From Lithobates sylvaticus (lineage: Eukaryota; Chordata; Amphibia; Anura; Ranidae), in contig CM053032.1 of NCBI GenBank assembly GCA_028564925.1, forward strand, positions 117,457,490 through 117,521,489: a stretch of 64,000 nucleotides of DNA, written 5' to 3'. A program made the position numbers and the translations under genes. The notes under the pieces were generated by a model. The model had not been told where the DNA came from. It searched no databases and saw nothing but the letters and a program-made list of their open reading frames with translations. Positions 54,895 to 64,000 of the stretch are shown here, one piece after another (within the stretch, counting starts at the first letter, position 1; every line of letters begins with the position of its first letter).

Positions 54895-56724
54895 ATGTCC
54901 AAAAGATGCTTTTCCGCCAAGGAGGCATACCAAATACTTTCCACGGCCGACAAGAGCAACGGGGAGCACTCTTTTTTGGATTACAATTCAAATTCGGATC
55001 CTGAGTCTGACATAAATTACGAGCCAGTCCTCAGTAGTGGAACACTGACAGACTCAGAGGAGGAAGATATTCGGCCCGCCAAACAAAGGCGTTCTGGTGA
55101 GGAGGCAGTGGCATCCACCAGCACCGCAGTGCCATCCACCAGCACCACAGTACCTCTGCAAGAAAGGCCAAGTACCAGTGGGGTGTCACATCAGCCCCAA
55201 AAGGTTAGGACCCATGCCAACCTTCCCTATGCCCTTCAGAACCCCTTGTGGCTTGCTCCTAATTCAGGAGAACATAACGTTCCCCCTTTCACTGCCCAGC
55301 CAGGAGTCCAGGTGGACACAGAGAATTTTACCCCAATTAATTTTTTAATGCAATTTTTACGGACGACATGGCATCAATTGTGGCCCAGTGCAACCTGTAT
55401 GCACAGCAATTTATTTTGCAAAATCCGACATCCTATTATCCCCGTCCCTACGAGTGGAGAGACCTAACAGTGGAGGAGTTGAAGTTTTTTTTGGGCCTCA
55501 CCAAAAAAAATCAATTGCGTTCCTATTGGTCAACCCACCCCATCCACCACATGCCGCTCTTCTCCACGGTAAAACCCAGAACCGGGTATTTGATGATCAT
55601 GAGGTTCCTACATTTCAGTGACAATACCCAGTGCCCTCCCCGAAATGCCCCAAATTATGACAGGCTTTACAAAATTCGGCCAATACTTAATTATTTTTCA
55701 GAAATATTCCCCCAATTGTTTACCCCGGACCAACACATATGTGTGGATGAGTCCCTTGTTAAATTTAGCGGCAGGCTTACAATTAAGCAATTTATCCCAA
55801 GAAAAAGGGCCCGATATGTGGTAAAGGTATACAAATTATGTGACCGAGCCTCAGGGTATACATATTCCTTCATAGTGTACAAAGGGAAGGACACCCAGCT
55901 GCAGCCCCCTAATTGCCCGGACTACTTGGTATCCAGCAGGAAAGTTGTTTGGGACCTCATATACCCCTTACTGGATAAAGGCTACCATTTATACGTAGAC
56001 AACTTCTACACATCTCTGCCCCTGTTCCACAACCTTGACCGGAAGAAGACGCCAGAATGTGGCACCATAAAAAAAAACGGAAGGGCTTTCCTCAAAGTCT
56101 TGTCAATAAGTTGAGAAAAGGAGAAACGGCAAGTCTGCGAAACAAGGAGATTCTGGCAGTGAAGTGGAGAGACAGAAGGGATGCTTACATGTTGTCTTCA
56201 ATCCACTATACCTTCGAAGAAATCCCCATAAGGAATGGCCCCATACAAAAACCAACATGCATCCATGAATACAATTTGTTTATGGGGGAGTCGACTTCAA
56301 CGGCCAAATGCTGGAACCATACCTTGCCACAAGACGGACATACCATTGGTATAAAAAAAGTCGCAATTTATTTTTTTCAATTGGCCATATTCCTATATAT
56401 ATTCCTATTCCTATATCATTTACCGCAACTCCACCCAAAACCCCCAACCTTTCCTTGGCTACCAGGAGGAAATTTACACTGCCCTTATATTCCCGAACGG
56501 CCCACCAAAACATCCGATCAGATGTTCTTAGTCAACTCTCCGAACACCACTTTCCCTATAAAATCCGTCCCAAACCAACAGGCCAAAGACGTCAAAAAAG
56601 ATGTAAGGTGTGTACCAGAGCAGAGTCAGAAGAGACATCTTATTATTGTGCACAATGTCCTTCCCAACCAGGCCTCTGCATAGGTGACTGTTTTTGCCGT
56701 TACCATACTTCAATAAATTATTAG
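54895..56724 (+). pseudogene. piggyBac transposase, three frame changes
   Basis: From MSKRCFSAKEAYQILSTADK an acidic N-terminus leads to the DDE domain. NLYAQQFILQNP and LRSYWSTHP lie in the next segment, HICVDESLVKFSGR carries the first catalytic Asp (about 55746) and LYVDNFYTSLPLF the second (about 55998). The end is a Cys-rich finger with CKVCTRAESEETSYYCAQC and GDCFCRYH, the piggyBac C-terminal DNA-binding module. The frame changes near 55365, 56090 and 56290. About eight residues seem missing in FFLGLTKKNQLRSYW compared with the usual spacing. The total, near 600 residues, is normal for the family. Cut-and-paste at TTAA is its known activity; this copy cannot make it. Confidence 0.85.
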
Positions 56725-56789
56725 TGAAGTATGGTAAACATAATCCTCAGTTCCTGCCTTCACACACCTTCACACCCCTTATGCCACTG

Positions 56790-57000
56790 CCTGCTCTGTA
56801 ACTGACCCTGGCTTGTTATTCGACCACGCTTCTGTCTGCCGATTCTGTACATACCGCTGCCTGATCTGGAACTGACCCTGGACTGTTATTCGACCATGCT
56901 TCTGCCTAACGATTCTGTTCATACCTCTGCCTGATCTGAAACTGACCTTGGACTGTTTGACCATGCCTCTTGCCTGCCTCTTGGACTGATCTTGTACCCT
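56790..57000 (+). repeat. Three imperfect repeats of about 70-75 bp
   Basis: Units share CTGCCTGATCTGGAACTGAC, CTGGACTGTTATTCGACCA and CGATTCTGT.CATACC. They lie in the 3' untranslated part of the piggyBac element. A looser series of TGCCTGC-containing phrases continues to 57380. Confidence 0.75.
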
Positions 57001-57891
57001 GCAACTGGACTAGTGGGATTCAACACAGGGGTCTCACATATGTGAGGGGCTCTATAATAGTTTTTTTTTGGGTGGGAGAAGCCTCTACCCCTGTCCCCAT
57101 TCTGTCCTGAACGAGGCCCTACTTCTGCCTGCTGCCTGTAGGACTTACTGCCATCATGCCTCTGTCTGTTGCACTGACCACAGCACATGGACCTGCCTAC
57201 TACCAGAACCAAAATTGTTGGCACTGCTGACAATATCTCTGCCTGCACTGACCCTGGACTGTATATGGACAGTATCCCTGTCTGCTGCCTGAAAAATTGT
57301 GTTCGCTGTTGCTGACCGAGTCCCTGCCTGCTGCCTGGACCAGTGCTATCCTCCTGTGGACAACTGCGCTACTAAAACCACAGGTAATCTTTTGTTTACC
57401 CTTTGCTCAGCATAATGTATTTTGGGGTGTAATTCTTGATATGTGCATGCTATGTGTCTTTGGAACACTTGCATGTTGGATTTCTGTGTGTGGCCAGGCT
57501 GTGTAAAGGTCCCACACATGTGGTATTGCCATACTCAGAAGAAGTGGCAGAATGTATTTCGGGGTGTAATTTTTGCTATGTATATGCTATGTGTTGGAAA
57601 TATCTTATAAACGGACAACTTTGTGTAAAAAAAAAATGCGTTTTAATTTTTTCCACATATTCCAAAAACTTCTGGAAAAAAATGAACCGTTCAAAAGACT
57701 CATGATGCCTCATAGATTATACGTTGGGGTGTTAGATTTCCAAAATGGGGTCATTTTCTGGGCGTTTCCATTGTCCTGTTGCTCCAGGGCCTTCAAAAGT
57801 GTAATAGGTGGTTGAGAAATGAAATGTGTAATTTATGCTCCTAGAATGCCTGAAGGTGCTACTTCAATGTTAGGCTTCTGTATGTGGTCAG

Positions 57892-58375
57892 TAGGGATGA
57901 GCCGAACACCCCCCTGTTCGGTTCGCACCAGAACCTGCGAACAGACCTAAAGTTCATGTGAACTTTAGAACCCTATTAAAGTCTATGGGACTCGAACATT
58001 CAAAATAAAAAGTGCTAATTTTAAAGGCTAATATGCAAGTTATTTCATAAAAAGTGTTTGGGGACCTGGGTCCTGCCCCAGGGGACATGTATCAATGCAA
58101 AAAAAAGTTTTAAAAATGGCTGTTTTTTCTGGAGCAGTGATTTTAATAATGCTTAAAGTGAAACAATAAAAGTGTAATATTCCTTTAAATTTCGTACCTG
58201 GGGGGGGTGTGTATAGTATGCATGTAAAGGGGCGCAGCGTGCTTAGAACTGTCCCTGCACAAAGTGTCATTTTTGAAGGAAAAAAGCTATTTAAAATCAC
58301 TTGCGGCTATAATGAATTGTCGGCTCCCGTAATACAAAGAACAGTCATTGAAAATCATTGATAAAAAAAAAAAAG
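57892..58375 (+). mobile_element. Left end of a non-autonomous hAT element
   Basis: TAGGGATGAGCCGAACACCC inserted in piggyBac 3' sequence, continuing with GTCCTGCCCCAGGGGACATG and TATCAATGCAAAAA as in 23291. No matching right end (CATCCCTA) or GTGGTCAG duplication is found before 59633. The element is truncated or was joined to the foldback element that follows. Confidence 0.7.
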
Positions 58376-59630
58376 CGTGGGGTTCCCCCCAAATTCAATT
58401 ATTCAAGTCTGGTATGGATATTAAGGGGAACTCCACGCCAAATGAAAAAAAAAAGGACGTGGGGTTCCCCCTCAAAATCCATACCAGACCCTTTTCCGAG
58501 CACACAACCTGGCAGGTCGCAGGAAAAGAGGGGGGGCATGTGGCCTGAACCGTACCAGGCCACATGCCCTCAACATTGGGAGGATGCTTTGGGGGTCTGT
58601 TACCCCTCAAAGCACCATGTCCCCGTGGTTGTGGGGGTCTGCGGGCGGGGGGCTTATCAGAATCTGGAAGCCCCGTTTAACAAGGGGACCCCCAGATCCT
58701 GCCCCCCCCTGTTTGAAATGGAAGTGTCTGTGAAACACACAGACACCGTTGGGAAAAGTCCTTTATTAAAAATAAAAAAAATAAAAAAAAAAAAAAAGAT
58801 TCCAGCGGTGGTAATCCACTCTTGCTATCCAGCGATTGGTGGTCTCTTCTCCGGGGTCCAGCGATGGCTGATCTCTTCTCCGAAGTCCAGCGCAACGCAT
58901 CCTGTCTCCATAGAGACACTGAGGGAATCCCGTCTTAGCAGAGGAGGACCGGGCCACTCGTCACCTGACCCCGCCCCCCTCTGACGCAACGCAAGGGGGA
59001 AACTGGGCTTCCCCAGTGACGTACGGGTGACCCTGCCCCCTCTGATGTAACGGAAACCTGCGTTAGATCAGAGGGGGGCAGGGTCACCCGTACATCACTG
59101 GGAATCCCAGCTTCCCCCTTGCGTCAGAGGGGGCGGGGTCACCCTTATATCACTGGGGAAGCCCAGTTTCCCCCTTGCGTTGCATCAGAGGGGGGTGGGG
59201 TCAGGTGACGAGTGACCCGGTCCTCCTCTGCTAAGACGTGATTCCCTCAGTGTCTCCATGGAGACAGGATGCGCTGCGCTGGACGTCGGAAAAGAGATCA
59301 AAAGAACCTGCAAAAGAATCCAGCGATGTCCCCTGTGTAGGCAGCGTTCATCTTCAAGCCCCTCTTCCTTCCAGGCCGCGGACTCCGGCTCTGTGATTCG
59401 CCGGAGCCAGGTCACATCACTCCCACAGTAACGGCACACGCTAGGGAAGAAACGGCACAGAATTTCTTTTCTTCCACGGGCATGCGCCGTTCACTTTATC
59501 GGTGGACTACAAGGGAAATATCTCCTAAACGGCGCACGTTTAGGAGATATTTCCACTACCTATAGGTAAGCCTAGAATAAGGCTTACCTATAGGTAGAAG
59601 TTGCAAAAAAGGGTTTACAACCACTTTAAC
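58376..59630. mobile_element. Foldback PIF-type element, diverged copy
   Basis: 58376-58720 is the GC-rich core of copies A and B (GTGGGGTTCCCCC; CCACATGCCCTCAACATTGG; GGGGGCTTATCAGAATCTGG). Inverted arms run at 58850-59060 and 59070-59300 around repeats of CAGAGGGGGGCAGGGTCACC. The remaining right part, with the CCTATAGGTAAGCC hairpin at 59560-59600, is unlike the other copies. No transposase was found. Confidence 0.6.
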
Positions 59631-59733
59631 CTTCTATGAGGAGGTGAGTTACCATCTACGTAAAGGAAGGCCCGTAGATGTGGTGTATCTGGATTTTGCG
59701 AAAGCATTTAAAACAGTTCCCCATAAATGTTTA
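59631..59733 (+). pseudogene. LINE reverse transcriptase fragment (CR1/L2-like)
   Basis: The open stretch encodes FYEEVSYHLRKGRPVDVVYL followed by DFAKAFKTVPHK, which is the first catalytic motif (xDxxKAFDTVPH type) of non-LTR reverse transcriptases. The second Asp position of KAFD is Lys here. It is cut at 59733 by the Harbinger insertion; its continuation would lie beyond the window. CR1, L2 and related clades share this motif, so I do not name one. Confidence 0.7.
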
Positions 59734-60045
59734 GCCTGGGTTCACACTACTGCGAATTCGCAGCGGTAGAAAACACTGCGAATTCGCAGGACATTTCAAA
59801 ACCCATTGTTTTCAATGAGGCATGTTCACATATGTCCGGTGCATGCGCACTGCGCATTGCAGAAAAACCGCAACCGACTTTGGTGCGTTGCGGGGCGGAT
59901 CAGGTGCGAATTCAGGCCCTTTATCTATGGGCACGCATCTGATTCGCATCTGGCTTGCGCTGTGAACAGAAATTCGCGCCACTCCAACAGCTCCCCTTCT
60001 TCCTGTTCCTCCCCTATGTGTTTTGAAATCCGGACTGGAACCAGC

Positions 60046-62562
60046 ATGTAGAAAAGAGGACGAAAAGCATCATCAAAGGCGAAAGAATCTGTGGATTGTG
60101 AGGAGTTGATCAGACTTGTGAGGGAGAAACCCATGATTTATGACACCCGGCATCCTAAATATAAGGACAACGTTGTAAAAAAACGTGCATGGCAGGACAC
60201 CTCTTGCCAGAGTGGAGCAGGTGCTCTTCCCAAGTTCAGGCTGACAAATGTAAGTTTTTTTATTACCTTTTACTACCTGTAGATGCTGTCCTGTATTTTT
60301 TATACGGTGTACATTAATTAAATTTATTAGATTTTAACAAACAGCATCTGGTCACCCCCAAATCTGTACCAGGCCACATGCTGTAAACATTGTGCACATA
60401 CCAGCCTGATCTAGCGATGGAGGAGTCCCTAAATAAATGCATATTCTTAGAATTTGTGAGGTTAGTAATATGACATACACCACAAATGTGAGATAAAAAA
60501 GTTTTATTTGTCATTGCCAAAATTACATCCAACATTTTTCATACAGCACACTTAGCATTATATTATCATGCCTTTACATAAAGAAAACAAATACATAATT
60601 TTTTTTAGTCAATAGAATTCATCTGCCAAGGCACCTCCCCAGCTGGTGACAAAACATTTTTTTTAAAATTCTTCTCTAATAAGTGTACCAGTAGTGCTGC
60701 CCCTAGGAATATTGAAATGTGCTGCCTCCATGTTATGGGTCAGGGAATCTTCAAAAAGAAACCCATCTCGTTCACGCACATAGTTGTGCAGTGCACAGGC
60801 TGCTTTAATCGCACTGATCGCATGATCAATACTGAGGTTAATAGAAGTATGCATGAATCTCCACTTATTGCAAAGAATTCCAAATGCACATTCTACTACT
60901 CGTCGTGCCCTAGTCAGCCTATAATTGAACACTCTTTTTTCAGTTGTCAGAGAGCGACTTGAATAAGGCCTGAGCATGTTCTGGGAAAGTGCGAAAGCTT
61001 CATCTCCGACAAATACATGTGGGAGGAGAGGCTCTGTAGTCCCTGGCAGGGGAGAATTATTGGGCAAGTCTAGTGTATTGTCACGCAGCATGCGGCCAAA
61101 TGAGGAATGTGAAAATACACTAGAATCTGAGCTGCTGCCATAAGAACCTACATCAATATAAATAAATTTATAATTTGCGTCTGACACTGCCATTAATACC
61201 AACGAAAAATATTTTTTATAATTAAAATATTGGCTCCCACTAGCTGGAGGCTTGAGGATGCGTACATGTTTGCCATCAATGGCTCCAAGACAGTTGGGGA
61301 AGTTGCATCGCTCCCAGAATAGGTCCGCTACCATCAGCCATTCTTCTTGTTTGGGCTTCTTCATAACAATATCCTTCAGTTCTTCCCATATGACTAGGCA
61401 GGTAGCATGAACAATGCCACTAATCGTGGATTTTCCAACCTTGAATTCATAGTGCAAACTTCCAAAGGAATTTCCTGTTGCTAAAATTAAAATTATGTTC
61501 TTATATATTTTTCAGTGCACTACTTACAGACAAGATGGTGTAGCATGCGTGATGCTTACAGAAAATATATGCGGCACCTCAAAGAAACAAGGAGTGGCTC
61601 GGGGGCAGCGCCTAGGGTACCCTATATGTTTGCCAGGGACTTGGATTTTCTCCAACCCATTGTGGAGATGAGGGAGTAAGTTTTCATGTACATCATATAT
61701 GTAACGCACAATCTGTTAATAATTAATATGCCTAGTTAATTTTTTTATTTTTTTAAATATAAAACAGGACAGAATCTAGTTGGGAGGAGCAAGATGTTTT
61801 GGATGAAGAACCAGAACAACAAACAGAGGAGGAAGCACCCATTGATATTCCAGAAGACACAGAGGATTTATCACTAATGCAAACATCTTCCAGTCTCTGG
61901 GAAACTAATCCAGATGAACAATGTTCAGGGGCAGAGGAGGCTGTCCCTGGGACATCCTCTGCTCCTGCACACATTGGTCAGCCTGGCAAAGTGCCACGGA
62001 GGAGCCCAGCACTATCCCAACCTGACTTAAGTGAGTGCTTATTAGACATGTTAGAAAACATGACCGCAAATGTGGATGCATTTTTATGTCCCGATACAAT
62101 CCTGGCGCTCAGTTTTGTACCACTAATTAAAAAGGTACCCCCAGAGCGTTACTATGAAATGCGAAAAAATATAGAAAAAAATGATGCACTCCTTCTCCCA
62201 GCCACAGCAGGAAGCTGCATTTAACTACCCAAATGTGCCCCAACCAAGACCTCCCCATAACTACCCAAGATACACTCACTACCCTGAGCAGCAACACCAT
62301 CCTTACCCCTATAATCGACCATCATATCCCTCAAGTTATGACAAGCCAATCTCCAGATATGAAGTGCCACACAGTAACCTTCCCTATCCCATCCCATCCC
62401 CACTTCCTTCAATTAGCCCCCCCCCCCCAAACTCAGGGTATGTATGGGCAAAGTCAACATGGGGAGGCTAGGCCTGCTCCCCACACTGCCAGTGATGACC
62501 CAGCTTCCGCAACTCAATACTCCTATGAGGCCCCTTTCCCAAAAACATATCAGAATCTGTGA
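60046..62562 (+). pseudogene. Harbinger MADF/BESS-type accessory protein, three exons
   Basis: Exon 1 (60046-60249) encodes KRGRKASSKAKES and LIRLVREKPMIYDTRHPKYK, the MADF (Myb/SANT-like) start, and ends at a GTAAGT. Exon 2 (61516-61675) follows TTTTTCAG and encodes HYLQTRWCSMRDAYRKYMRH, the rest of MADF. Exon 3 (61768-62562) has an acidic linker, then LSFVPLIKKVPPERYYEMRK, BESS-like, and a Pro/Tyr-rich tail ending YQNL. Known Harbinger accessory proteins of this type bind element DNA and help move the transposase into the nucleus. The ATG at 60046 is followed by TAG. The frame changes within exon 1 (60195-60205), near 62180 and at the C run of 62420. Confidence 0.75.
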
Positions 62563-63777
62563 TGAGGTCTGTTCAAGGTTAAGGACCAACATGACACATT
62601 TTGATAAAACAGGGAAGAGGCCTACTTGACAGGCAAGTTTTTTGTTTTCAAGTTATTTTAGAGTTAATTTATGTTTTATACATGGGTAAAGTTTATATTT
62701 TTATCATATTTTATGATACGTGAATAAATAATTATTCCAACATTTTTTGTACCGTCAAATTTAAAAAAATACCCAGGTAAAAAAAACATAAAAAAAAAAA
62801 AAAAACATGGTCAATAAAACGCATGACAAATGACATGAGTGCTGAAAATTACCTTAATGTGATCAATAATCTTTCAGCAGGCTGGATACTTGTTCTGAAG
62901 CTCGTGTTTTGATGCTCCAAGCGAGGGGAGATTAGGCCCAGCAATTCGTCAAAACAGAGTAAAAAAAAATTAAATTCATAAATACATGTGGGAAAAACAT
63001 TGGGGCATACTGTATAAAAAAGAGTAAGGTAAGTGGTTAAGGTCATTATTTATGGTAACAAGGCTGGCATCCTTAGTTCCAATATAATTATGGCTAAATA
63101 AGTGGCAGGAAAAAAAAATGCATATGGGTCCTCATTTCAACAGAGAAGAAGCCACTGGCCTTTTAAGTTAACAGTAACAATTGTCTGATCCAAAAATGCT
63201 AAACAAAGCTGCGTGGCAACACCACCACCCACAAAGCACCTTGTCACTAGCAAATTTGGGCCAAGGTATTTGGGGGGTAAAATATACTTTAAAAAAAATT
63301 AACGGCATATGACCTGGTTTACACCAGGAGGGGGGTGCTAGCTAACACTCATTTTGTGCCCTTTAGGCTGCATGCTCAAGTAATGTACAGTTTGTATTTT
63401 GGGGGGGGGGGGGGGACAATGCTTATTAGTTACAATAATCTTAGAATGACATAATCACACATAGCTTAGACTGGATGGACTTGTGTCTTGAAAATATAAA
63501 ACACACTATACATCAATGGCTACAAATAAAGTATGGTTTTGCTGAAAAATTACTCACCTACTTATTGACATGCGTGTGAAATTGAAAAATTTTTCTTCAT
63601 GCCCACGGAGGAGCACATACAAGATCATGAACTGGCCTCTTTCTTCACGATTTGCAATGATGGGATGACCCAGTATCTTCTTCTTCTCCTCATCCTTCTC
63701 CTATTCTCTTCTTCAAGCAAGATTGCTGCTGTTGCAGCAACAACTGTTGGCATTATCATAGGCAGAGCAGCACACAT
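60663..63777 (-). pseudogene. Harbinger transposase (HARBI1-like), three exons
   Basis: Exon 1 (63777-63558) begins MCAALPMIMPT and encodes RRRRRYWV, then after a frame change PIIANREERGQFMILYVLLR and FFNFTRMSIS before GTGAGT. Exon 2 (about 62954-62853) encodes FDELLGLISPRLEHQNTSFR and ends at AAG-GTAATT; no AG precedes it. Exon 3 (61480-60663) holds the DDE domain: GAIDGKH (first Asp, residue 61 of the ATG-started frame), VGDEAF (Asp152) and VVECAFGIL (Glu189). All three catalytic residues are kept. The exon 2-3 phase does not join cleanly as read. Its family cuts and pastes at TWA sites. It lies antisense to the MADF gene. Confidence 0.8.
62563..63550. other. Non-coding part of the Harbinger element
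   Basis: AATAAA occurs near 62723 and 62813, suitable for polyadenylation of the + strand gene. 62853-62954 is transposase exon 2 on the other strand. 63220-63420 carries the eroded core related to the foldback elements, with a G18 run near 63400. Nothing else was recognised. Confidence 0.5.
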
Positions 63778-64000
63778 TTTGCAAAGAAACACACAAAACA
63801 CAGGTACAGACTGCTGGACAACCAGGAAGTGTACACAAACCTACCAGGTTTTATAAGCAGCTAGACAATCAGCAAAAGTGCTTGGTCAGCTCAAAATTAG
63901 CAACTCCAATTAGACAGGAAGGGTTACTAAGGAATTCGCAGCTGATTCGCACCTAAAACGTGTACAATCCGCAGAACAGCCGACGTTTCACTGCGTAGTC

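Larger units (their letters stand above)
53235..57891 (+). mobile_element. Transposase-bearing piggyBac element, right end lost
   Basis: The left end TTAACCAGTTCAGATCCGCG with a CGCTATAGCCG hairpin matches the element at 427. Then come a minisatellite split by unrelated DNA (54020-54430), a transposase gene (54895-56724), a run of imperfect repeats (56790-57000) with CTGCCTGATCTGGAACTGAC, and 3' sequence of the 46.4-kb type (57411-57891). A hAT end begins at 57892 inside TATGTGGTCAG and the expected continuation GCTGTGTAAAAG is not found downstream, so the right terminus was lost. Confidence 0.8.
59734..64000. mobile_element. PIF/Harbinger element carrying both genes
   Basis: TTA at 59731 precedes GCCTGGGTTCACACTACTGC, a Harbinger-like end with GCGAATTCGCAG hairpins. 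A MADF-type gene on + and a transposase gene on - follow. The last 100 bp (GGAATTCGCAGCTGATTCGC; TGCGTAGTC) resembles the subterminal region, so the right end probably lies just past 64000. It inserted into LINE sequence. The 63220-63420 stretch (AAAGCACCTTGTC; ACCAGGAGGGGGGTGCTAGC) is a relative of the GC-rich core of the foldback elements. Confidence 0.8.

Overview
This looks like repeat-dense, non-coding nuclear DNA from a large vertebrate genome, most likely an anuran amphibian (I suspect a ranoid frog). The grounds are the mix of element families: piggyBac-like elements with TTAACCACTT ends, foldback PIF/Harbinger elements, hAT elements with TAGGGATGAG ends, a Penelope-like element with a GIY-YIG domain, a Tx1/L1-type LINE tail and a DIRS fossil. 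Species-level assignment is inference. I see no complete host gene. One 113-bp stretch (5989-6101) has the shape of a host exon.

Layout. 1-5135: an old repeat broken at a TTAA by two piggyBac-like elements that share a TTAA; the first of them carries a foldback PIF-type element. 5421-9139: TTAA MITE, putative host exon, perfect 80-bp-arm palindrome, two more piggyBac-like MITEs. 9729-16137: small hAT MITEs, then a 5.2-kb hAT derivative holding a piggyBac end, a half of a TA-flanked element and a 5'-truncated LINE. 16190-24455: a Gypsy-like LTR fossil and a DIRS fossil split by a palindromic PIF MITE, a 2.6-kb near-perfect foldback element and two hAT elements. 24456-29612: assorted MITEs and low-complexity DNA. 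29677-37381: a complete-ended 7.7-kb hAT element with a perfect 8-bp target duplication, a 1.9-kb higher-order tandem array and a BED-finger transposase. 37455-42538: a long TTAA-ended composite. 43150-46430: a Penelope-like element. 46395-48433: a piggyBac right half plus a TTAA MITE. 48480-51150: a large interrupted inverted repeat. 51729-53230: piggyBac fragment, PIF MITE and Penelope-like end. 53235-57891: a piggyBac element with a decayed transposase. 57892-59733: hAT end, foldback and a LINE reverse-transcriptase scrap. 59734-64000: a PIF/Harbinger element whose two genes (MADF-type protein on +, transposase on -) interlock in each other's introns.

The autonomous-looking elements explain many of the non-autonomous ones. 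The 53-kb piggyBac shares ends, minisatellite and 3' repeats with the copy at 427-3938. The 29.7-kb hAT shares coding sequence and subterminal repeats with the copy at 10969-16137, and the two retain complementary parts of the transposase. A GC-rich core seen in the foldback elements reappears inside the Harbinger element near 63.2-63.4 kb.

Most of the window is therefore mobile DNA nested several levels deep. The most unusual points are the interlocked Harbinger genes, the higher-order repeat inside the hAT, the nearly identical foldback arms, and the repeated sharing of single TTAA sites. All boundaries were read by eye.
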